From positions 29,349,098 to 29,413,097 of the forward strand of contig NC_064770.1 of assembly GCF_011397635.1 (NCBI RefSeq): DNA of 64,000 bases. The letters are read 5' to 3'. A program made the position numbers and the translations under genes. The DNA is from Epinephelus fuscoguttatus (Eukaryota > Chordata > Actinopteri > Perciformes > Serranidae). The notes under the pieces are model-generated. The model did not search any database. It saw only the letters and a list, made by a program, of their open reading frames with translations, and had not been told where the DNA came from. Positions 50,121-60,900 of this stretch are shown here, piece after piece (positions within the stretch are counted from its first letter, which is position 1; every line of letters starts with the position of its first letter).

Positions 50121-51615
50121 TCTCGAGGGCCTGGTCCCAACCAAGAAATTGTCGAAATCACAATCAACAAAACAACGATGTGTTGTTTTTAAACTTCAAT
50201 TTTTCCATGGGTTAAACAGAAAACTGAGCTTTAGAGATTACCTGATTTAGTTACCTTTGGAAGCCATGCTAGCAGTTTACCTCTGTTTCCAGTCTTTTTG
50301 GCTAAGCTTAATTAGCCCGCTTTGGGCTATAGCCTAATTACCCTTAAAAAATATGAGTAGTGTTAATCTTCTCATCTAACTCTGGACAACACAAACAAAA
50401 CTATTCCTTTAAAATTGTAATCATATTTTCTTCACCTTCAGCTCAGAAGAATTCTGGAGCCATAAAGCACCAAAATATTCCAGAGGATTCAAGTTCATTC
50501 TTGCCCTTAAAATCAACAGCTGACAAAACAATCTCAACTTAAGAACTTCTTTCTCCCTTGTTCTGAAGGTTTAAAATATTACCAGCCTTCATCAGCAGGT
50601 GGAGTTTCTCGCCACAGAGCCGTAGCTGGACGCTTTAAGTTGAGATTGTTTTGTCATGGATTTCAAGGGAGTTTTGAACGTAACCTCGCTATCTGTGTCT
50701 AGGCACTTCCTTTGACCAGAAGAGCAACTTCGAGGCTTTTTTTGCAACGATGGACATGAGAGACAAACTAACACTTTACAGCCAGCTCAGGGAACTAACG
50801 AAAAAACAAACACATTAAAAAAACATGTTCAAAAGTGATATGTCACAGTTAACAGAACTAAAAAAGAAATACTCTCTCTCTATACTCTCTTTCCATATCG
50901 TTTCCTAATACAGGTTACAAGTCCAAGCATTTAGTGATGTGTCTGTGCAGGGGATTGACAGTGCACGTTTTTACTTTAGAGTCTACTGTAGAATGGAAGT
51001 GATGTGACCTTATTCATGACTCTTTAACTTCTGCTCCTCTCACTGTAACCAAGTGACCTCTGTGTAACATTGTAGTCTTACAGTAAAGTGCACTTCATCT
51101 GTCTGCTCCTTATGCTTACATAATAATGCTTCAAAATAAGCACAATAATATGATTCAGAGGTTCCACTCTTCTTTGAAATGAAGAGGAACCTGTTGTCAG
51201 GTTTTGACAACTGCTTCCTGGTTCTTTCAAAGCAGAGGAAAACTGTGCGCCAAAACAGAGTTCAAACATGCACAGAGGTTTTTTTTTCAAACTCCAACCC
51301 TTACTGACAACCTGTGCTCCAGCAAAATAACACAAAACATCTGGCATCCGTGTAACCATTCAGCAAACAATGACACAAGTCTTCTATGTGCAAATTTCCA
51401 GCAGTCACATCCTCCTCTTTTAAGTCCGTATTACCACCTGACGGAGAATGTCTCAGCTCCTCAGTGCAGGAAGATGTCTTTTTGTTTATGTGCCCTTGAG
51501 CTCTGAGACAATATCCGGTTCACACAGGTTCTCCTGGAGCTATTCAGTGCAGGTCCAGGTCTCCCTCAGTCGTCCTGCATATGTATTGAAGTGTAGAGTC
51601 TCTCCTCTCTGGGGG

Positions 51616-51938
51616 CTACCTGATCCGCCCGTCACTTTTGAGCGGGCCCAGTTCAGACTTGGGGTCCGGGGACAGAGAGCTCCAGGAAGTCTTGGAGCAA
51701 AGTCCCACAGCTGGGCAAGAGGAAGTCCGTGTGGCGCATAGGCCACCTGTAACCCAGAAGGACCCTACACTGCTGTCCACCCACGCCTCGAGGGGCTGAC
51801 CTGCAAGCTGGGCTTTGCGCTGGGCCTCCTGCATGACAGGCTCCTGAGGGGGCAGCTTCAATACGGAGCTCAGCTGCTGGAAGCTCTGCTCCAGGTACAG
51901 GTTACCTGGAGGACCTGCGTGGAGCCAGCTGTCCTCTT
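51616..51938 (-). CDS. xylt2: xylt2 last coding exon
   Basis: Two bases complete Glu, then [20 protein letters not shown] through [20 protein letters not shown] to GRIR and TAG at 51618-51616. [14 protein letters not shown] is the conserved C-terminus of both vertebrate xylosyltransferases. Acceptor CTCCAG. Confidence 0.95.
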
Positions 51939-54900
51939 CTGGAGTCAACATTCAATTGTGCAGAAAAAGAGAAATTAAAAAGGGAAAATTAGCTTTGATC
52001 CAACACATTTATTCCTCATGAGGGATCACATATTAAACTTTAAACCTTTAATTATGGTATTCTAAATCAGTGGTTCCCAACTGGTGGGTCTCGGTCAAAA
52101 AGTGGGTCGCGGGTCCATTCTCAGTGGACCGCAAGTGACTCTTGAGTGTGTCAGTTTTGTAAAAAACACACTTTATTTCTAAGTACAGTGCATTTCAAGT
52201 GTTGTTTCCTGCTGTAGAGCGAGTGAACAACAGACAGCTACCTGACAGAGACAGCAAACTAGCTTGACGGCACGGACAAATGCTAGTATAACACTAAATG
52301 TATTAAACTGTGTGGACCTTGAACTAATGACCGAGGACAAATCTGAATCACTGTTCTAAAATATTTCTCATCATCAATAATCCCATGAAACGGCCAAGGC
52401 ACTGCCTGTAATGGGGGCCACGTTTGATTGGCTTCTTACAGTTATGGCTGATTGGTTATAAATAGTCTGATCTGTTGTCTCTCTGCAGACCAAGTGTCTG
52501 TTATACACAGGGGGGATGCCGAGGTCAAACTGTAGCAGGGAAAGTCATGATTTAACCTCTGGTTTTTCCTCAGATTATAGTGACAAGATAAAATCTTATG
52601 TGAATAAAGTTTGACCTAAAAAGTTATTAGTTTTCATTGAAAACTACACTAAAATAGTTGTGGTTTTCACTGACAAAGACTGAACTGCCCAGACTTTTAG
52701 TAAAAGATGAGGTTGATTCGTCCTCTAGGTTTTTAATCACAAAAACAAACAGGGGCATTTGACAAAGGATCCCGTGATTGGTATCGACTGATACTGCTTC
52801 CAGCAATCAGTGACTGGCCCCAAAAATTATGATCAGAGCACCAAGCCCTTAATTGCCTGTGTATCCAAACCAGATATGGTCTATGCCTCTTGGCTCAAAG
52901 CTCCATTGTTGTCCCAAAACAATTAAAAACACATCAATGAGCAACACTCACAATGGCGACAATTTTCCGTCATTATCATAAACACAGGCACTGCAGCTTA
53001 TTTGGAATCAATCCCACATACACTGTCCTGCTGCTGGATTTACGCACTAACACACCATATCAGCAGATGAAAATAGTCCCAGAGAAACACAATACCTAAG
53101 CTTTTATACTTCAACATGGAGGCTTACAGCTGTGGGCAGATGACAACAACCACAAACTGGCAGTAGGGATGTCGGCAAATAGTATGTTTCATGGGAATGT
53201 TTGACAATAAGAAAAAAATATGGAATATCGACAGCTTTATCCTTTAATTTGATATATAGAAATGCTCTGAATCCACGTCTCACCTTTGCGTAGTGGCTCC
53301 TTGTCTTTGAAGGTCAAGGGCATGACAAGGAAGTGAACTTCCGCCACGCGCTCCCACTGTTTTAACACCCGTACCGTCCAGGTACCGGGCCGCAGGGGGC
53401 GCTGCAGTGGTGGTTTGTACTGGGTGTACTCTGCATCCACATCCACCGTGATGTCGTAAGATGCTGCGACCACCAGAGCTGGATCGATCCATACAATAGT
53501 GGCGGTGAGGTTGGGACCCCGTGCCCACTTCTGGACTGCTAGTGGTTCATTCAAAGGGCCGATCACGCCACCGAAGTTCCGAAAGATTCTTTCTTTAGGA
53601 TCCCACTCTGTACCGATCTGCCAGGGACAGAGACAAAGGGAATCAGTCCTGAAGTAACAATACAGCAAAACAACGTCTCCTGCGTCTTTGACTTTCAGAT
53701 TTTATTTGAGGACAAGGAGAGAGGACATGTTGGCACTTTCAGCTCCAGCCGTCCTCCCAGTATTAACAAAATTTTAAACTAATTAAACTTCAAAGTCCAG
53801 TTTTGGTCAGATGATCAAGCCCTGATAAAACCACCCCAATTTTTTCATATCAGGAAGAAAATCTTCCTGTGAAGCAGTTTCCTTAAGGTGCCTTGATATT
53901 AAAAAGTTTGCACAGGACAGAATCTTCAATGATAATGAAGAATCCTCGTCATCAAGTACACTTACCTCCAGATTCTTGAGCCTTTCAAACTCCTTCAGGT
54001 TTGTTTCGAGGACAAGCGATGCTTGAGGCACTGCCCACATCTCCAGTGTCTCCCTGACCTTTGAACCCACCGCCTGGGCTTCCTGACGCACCAGGTATCC
54101 TTGGAAACGGTCGTCATAAAAGTACACGTGTACAGACAGAGGGTGGCCTACTGGTTCAAACCTGCAGGGAAAAAAAAATCACACATAAGACATGACTGTA
54201 TTCAATAAAGAAATAAACCTGTTATCATCCTTTAAAAATAAGACAGTAAACAGTGTGTACGGACTTGCAGGTCTCCACGTTGCTCTGAGCCGTCACCAGA
54301 TTCTTAAGTCCCAGGCGAAAGAAAGCAGTGTAAGCAGTGAGAGCCACGTCACTGAGTGAGCTCACACCGTCCAGCTGCTCAAACAGGCTCTCCCAGTACG
54401 CTTTGACGGCAATGGTGCCTGGAGCGTACTGGCCATACAGGTGAGTGTCCAGGATGTCTATGGCCTCCTGGTTCACTGTTGACTCAAACTTGCGGGCAAA
54501 GAATGTCGGTCGGGTCAGTTGCTGTGGATAAGAGAAAAGAAAGTAACAGAAATTAGCCTTTGAGACACTGAACCAAACTGGTGCTAATTAAACATAAGAG
54601 ATAATCACAGTTATCCAGTAATTGTCAATTTTTGACTGGAGAAATCTGTTCAAGTCCAACATATTTAAATCTTTATGGTCATTATGTCTTGTGAAAATAG
54701 GAATAGGGTGCAGACCTAACAGCAAGCAAGTGACCGACAATCCCGTCGCAACGCTTAACATCAGATTTCTCTGTCCACACTAAATCTTTCATACTGTGAT
54801 AGTTACTGCAAATGACATGCAATTTAAGCAGCCACAAGTAGGTTCTTAGCAGCGACAGTCATTTACCAGAAACATTCAGCCTCTTAGTGATCTCCCATCA

Positions 54901-57900
54901 GCCTGCTGCCACATTATTTAGCTTTTTGTAGTGAAACGAGGAGGTATCGTATAGGTAAGTCCTCACAACAGCACTTTCAAAGCGAGCATCAGGAATAAAT
55001 ACAAATAGGACATCCTGCCAGAAATGTTGGCAAGAATGTGGGTCTTTAGATGTAGACCACTGTTGTGTTATTTGGAAATGCCAGAAAACAACTGTATTTT
55101 AGGATAGCTGTAAAGAGCTTAAGCACATACTAGGATATGAGGTTCCTCATATCCTCCTCATTGTTTGGAGCTTTATCTATGTACATTTTTTGAAGAAAAC
55201 GTTACTGCTAGCAATAGATATTAGATCAAAATATTGCTAGTAGCAAGCAAGAAAGCTATCACTAGGAACTGGGGTAAAGAAACACCACCAACAAAGGACC
55301 AATGGCCAGCAACTGTGGAAGAAATGACACATACTGTGAGAACAAGTAGCACAACTACAAAGAAAATGGTAGAAATTGACTCTATACAAGACTCAAAAAG
55401 ATGACATTGGGCTGGAACAATAATCAATCGATGCGCTAACACATTAAGGGTATAAAAATGTGTATTTACCCGAGGAGTTTTTGTTTCGTTAGCTCTTTTT
55501 ATTTTTCAATTATTTTATTATGATGTTGCAACTGACATGATATTGACACAAAAATTGATTTAATGAAGATTTAAGTGAAATAAAAAAACAACAACAGGGA
55601 AACAGGGCGTCCAACAAAAGGTCAGGCCCCTTATGACATTCCAGCTGAAAAGAATGCAATCAAACTGATTTTGTTGCTGACGCTCGTGTTGTATTCAGTT
55701 AGGACACAGTAATTCTTTCTGTTTATGTGTTGCCCAAACAAATGTAGGATAGCATAATATTTAATAAAAAGCGGGAGTGCACGGGAGTTTATTGACTGGA
55801 CTTACTGAATTTGGAACATAACGTACATTAAAAAGTATTCTACTTTAAAAAATAAATAAATAAAAAAATCTACATGCCTTTATTATGTCTTTACATGGCC
55901 TGCCTACCAACTGTTTTTAAGCTTAATAAAAACATTTAATATTTGATAATATCTGGAATTTCCTGTATGAAAGACTAGGAAAGAATGAGCTAGTTAAAAA
56001 AATAAATAAATAAAATAAAATTAAATAAAACAAAATTAAATCAAATTAAATTACATAAATAAAACAAATTAAAATAAAATATAAAACAAAGCAATGAAAA
56101 ATAGAATAAAATAAAATAAAATTAAAATTGAATAATATAAAACAACACAATCTAAAAATAATAAATACATAAATAAATAAAAATAAAACAGATTTTAAGT
56201 AAGAGAGAAAAAAATGTCTGAGTTGTTGTTGTGCAGCTGGCCCACTCACCTGGATCCGGATGAGGTCTTGTGGTTTGAAATCATTGGGAGAGCAGCCGCA
56301 CCAGTCGACAATGTGCTTGTACTGGCATTTACAGCCCAGCTTTCGGTTCCAGTTGGTGACACGCAGGTTGTTGTCCACCAGGGTGTCACACATGTGACTG
56401 TTCCCGAGCACCGTGTGGAAGAAAGACTAGAAAGAAGCAGGAGTAAATACATTATTTCTGCTGCACTGTGCAGTACAACAAAGGCTGTGTTGTGTGAGAG
56501 TGAAGTCACTGTAAACTGTGAAAGACAAGTATAAACAGTTTATATCCACTGACTCTAAATTGCAAAAGGTCACGCCTCTGTAGCCTCAAACAACAGGGAA
56601 CACACCACCGCACCTCCTCTGAGACATTAAACCCCACAGTCAGATAAACTCAAGTGAACCCTTCTCTCGTCTGGCACCTCTGCTGCACGCTGTGCCTGAA
56701 AGCTTAAAGTATTACATTATCTCCGCTGCTAGGCTCTTCTGACTTGGCAGGGGAGGATGAGCTTGAGACAGACTTGTATATCAAACTGTCTGTCTCAACT
56801 ACGGGAGATAAACAGACCACCTAAGGCTCACTTACCTCAGCAGGGAGCAGGGCGTAGGAATAGAACTGCTTCAGCCCCGACACCAGGTCATCCTGGGAGT
56901 TGATGACGTACTCCACGAAGCGGCGGGTGAGCGCAAACCAATCAGAGCCACCTGAGACCTCCAAGCCTTCTGGGATGCTGCGTTCGCCGAGACGCCACAT
57001 GTGGTTGTCACACTCGTGGAAGAGACGATCAAGGCCCTGCTTCTTAATAAACCTTCAGAACAGAACATGGTTTAAATTGATGTGTGGGAGAGGCATTGTG
57101 ACGCTCTGTGCAGCATTCATCAAAGTAAACGATCAAACAAACCATTTCTGTCTGAGCTGCCATGCTGAATTAAATAATGGCAGAAGAATCAGCTCATCGT
57201 TGTTTTTGCCTCTCGTGTGATATCAACAGCAGTTTAAAATGGTCTGTTAATTGGTCCCATTGGCAGCTGCCAACTTGCTGGAATATCTTTACAGAATCAA
57301 CATGCATCATTACATCTAAACTATCCCTTTAATTTATTGGTGTGTGGTGTCAGATTAAATTAGAGTAAAAATGCCAACCAAATGTGTGTCTTAGCTGGTC
57401 TGTATTTTACAGCCGGCATACTCACCGGGCATTTTCCCTCCCGTGGGACTTGAGGAAATTCTTGTCCCTTTGCTGCGACAGGAACGACACCAGTTCATCA
57501 TTGGTCCTGCAGAAGGGTGTAGAGGTGAGAATTGAAAGAAAGAGGGGTTAGGTCAAGAAAGAAAACGACTTCTCGAAGATTCTTTGGAAAATAAAATGCT
57601 GGCTTGAGCAGGGTGCTGGCTGACAATATCCTTGAATGAAATCCAGCAAAACTGATCAGCAAGAAAGAAGGCTACTTAGTGCCAGCTCTGTGATTCAGTG
57701 ACCAACACAATCCATTTAATGCTGCTACCACGGTACTCTTTTCATCTGGCAAATGCTATGGCTGCTACTGATATTGCAGTCAAAGTCATATTTACTGTAG
57801 GTATGCAAAGGAATCAAATCCCCATGCAGCATATCAAAGATTAAAGGGATAGTTCTCCCCCAAATCAAAAATACATATTTTTCCTCTTACCTTTTGCGTT

Positions 57901-60900
57901 ATTTAAAAATCTATATTGTTTTGGTGTGAGGTGCCAAGTGTTGGAGATATCGGCCGTAGAGATGTTTTCCTTCTCTCAAAAATAAGGGAACTTCATGGCA
58001 CTCAGCTTGTGGTGCTCCAAGAGCCAAAAAATACATTTACACAACACGACAGCAATGTCTCTTTCCAGAAATCATGACCCAGTTACTCAAGACAATCCAA
58101 AGACCATGTTGTGAGCAGTTTCATGTAGGAACTAGGCTTGGGAAGTATTAAATTTTCTGGTATACAAGGGTATTCATAAATCCCAGCGGTATGATTTTCA
58201 ACAGCCAGCAACGGCAGAGATAGACTGCAAGAAAACAGCATGTTTTCACATCTAACTAGGTCAATTTAAGAGTTTTTTTGGACCAAACCAGAGCTGGGAA
58301 TTGCTGGAGTTATCTAACAAACTAGATGACCAACAAGACTAGCTAAGACAGTGTTAGTGAGTTTATCACATACTATATAGCCCTCGTGAAATTTTAGGAA
58401 GGTATGAAAAAATTAGGGATGCACGATTTATATCAGGCCAATAAATTATCCCACTATGGGGAAATGTACATTATCATGTATTATTCTGATGATGAAATTA
58501 TAGCAGATAAATGGGAAAACACAAAGCTGCTTTAATTTACTTAACAAGGGCAATATTTACACACGTCAATACAGTAGGTGACGGTACACCTTTAAAGTCT
58601 TTTATAGTTTCAGATCCCTGATCCCTGACTGCTTGACTCCCCCAACAGATCAGCAAGCTTCCTGCTGCCGTTAAGCAGAACGCAGCACTAAAGGACTGTC
58701 TCCAGAGCTGCTGGTTAGAGCTCCTAGTTAGCATGCAGTGGCTCATACGCAATGCAACAACAAGCCTTTAAACAGTCCCAACAAACTCACACTAAAAAGG
58801 CTCGACTCTGTGGTTAGGTAATGCTAGCCATGTGATGCAGCAGTTCGCCCTGTCAATATGTGTGTGTATGTGCTGCGGGGGCAGCAGGAATCCAATACTT
58901 TGTAACTCACATCAAAACAATCTAGACTGATCAATAGCACTACATGTTTCCATTTTGGGGTGAACTGTTCCTTTAAGCCAGCTATGAAAAAGGAAATCAA
59001 GCAATTATCAGAACAAACTGGAAAAGTTGTCTAGATAGACACTAATGCACATCAACATTTGCACTGGACACACTGTATTTAACGCTGTGAGTACAAAGCT
59101 ACACAGGGATATTTGGTGCTGAAGAATTATGTTGTGAACTAAGGAAGTTGTAAAATGACGTCACCCAGCTGACCAACCTGGTGGGGAAATCTGTAGCGCT
59201 GAGATTGATGAAAAAATCCCACTTCCAATCCAACATGGAGAGCAGGTCCTGCATACTGCGTAGGTAGGCCTTGAGTAGGCTCGCACCACCCCAGATGGTG
59301 ACCATCCGCCACGGCGTGGCTCGTATGTTTGGGTACTGCTGGGCTATCTGCAGAACCTCCCGATGCATGTAGCCGGACCGCTGGAGAATTTCAAAGCCAA
59401 AAGGTCAAACAGTTAATTGAGTGAAAACTCAGTTTCCGCATCACAAATGTAATCTAGTTCCCACAGATCTGCAGATGCCACTGTGCCAAGACAACGACAC
59501 AGAGCTGGCTCGTGTTGAAAGAGAATCTGATCGGAGCAGAACAACAACCACATGGTGCTTTGTGATGATAGAAGGAGAAAATTAAAATTAGCTATTTTTG
59601 CCTTGTAGCAAATCTCCTTCTCAAAATGGCAATAGGCGACAGGGACACAGAACTAAGATGAAGTGAGTTTAAAAAAAAAGAAAGAAAAAGAAACGTCAGA
59701 CAGGGATTAAAGTTTAGGAAGGAATAAAGGATGAGATGGAGGAAGTCAAAGAGCCACGCAGCTGTCAAGCTTTGTGCAGCAGAGACATTAAAAGTGGTGA
59801 AAGACGTAGCTGCGAGTGAGCATGTGTGACCGTTTGTCTGAAGACTGCAGGAAGCCAAAATCTGTAGGTTCAAAAGACCTTCTTTTAATTTCCCCTTGGA
59901 GCTAAATTAGATTAATTACCAACTAATTAACAAGCAGCCTGTTTCCAAATAAACACAGCTAATAAAGGTCCTGAAGCGATAAATGGGCAGTTTAACAGAA
60001 AAAGACACTTTAAATTAATTGTTCAGGGACATGAAGTCCAATTGTGTTTAGTGAAGCACAAACAATGGGCTACTGACTCCATCCTATGTTAAATAAAGAG
60101 TGGACAAGTCTTAAATTTAGCCAGGACTTCTTCAGACGTTGCACGAATCTGAGGGTTTCCTGGTCGTGTTCATACAGGAGACAACAGAATGACAGGCCTA
60201 AACTCACAGTCCTCACAGTGCAGAGTGCCAAGGAGATGGAAGACTGACTCCAGTACAACCTGACCTGTTTTACAGCCTCATCTCTCAAACAGGCTTTTGC
60301 CTCAGAGATAAATGAGGTTAGGTTGGCAAAGTGACTAAGATGGTGTCTGTGCTGCGTCTGTCCCACTGACTACTCATTCATCACTGCCTCCGGTGAGCTT
60401 CTCCAGCATCCCCTTGGCAGCAGAACAGAGCAACTCCCCGGGACAACCTTTCCGGCTACACAGGTGCACTGACGACAGCCACCTGTTCCTCTGCGGTCTG
60501 CGCTGAACACACCTGAGGTCTCTGCCATTTGTCTTTTGCCTTCCAGCTGCACATGATAGCAGACTTTTCCTCCACTAAATCCAGCCTCTAAGAATAACCA
60601 CACTCTACTCAATCCAGGCTAATCCCCTTTACCACACTGCGAGACCCACAGGATATATTTAACCTTCATAATGCAAGAAGACCTAACTGGTAAAAGCATT
60701 TGTGAGCTCAGTGTAGTCAGCACCAGGCACACAGCTGCCAAATGCATTCTTCAATGTTCAGCTTGAGCATAAATAAACAATAATGTAAGCTAGTATCACA
60801 ACGTAGAAGAATGAATTGTCTCTTATTTGGATGTTTCTTCCATGCTGTCTCTGTGCGAGCAGAAACAATGGAGGATGCCTGCAAGTCAAGGCACTGTGGT

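Larger units (their letters stand above)
47595..51615 (-). other. Spacer between xylt2 and rab37: xylt2 3' UTR/downstream and rab37 promoter 1a
   Basis: No exon recognised. The right part is the likely xylt2 3' UTR. The middle contains the ~400-bp tandem triplication. The left few hundred bases should carry the rab37 1a promoter. Confidence 0.5.

Noticed and set aside
60070..60612. Two minus-strand open frames in an xylt2 intron as extra exons
   Set aside because: The flanking exons join in phase and match human XYLT2 without any insertion there.
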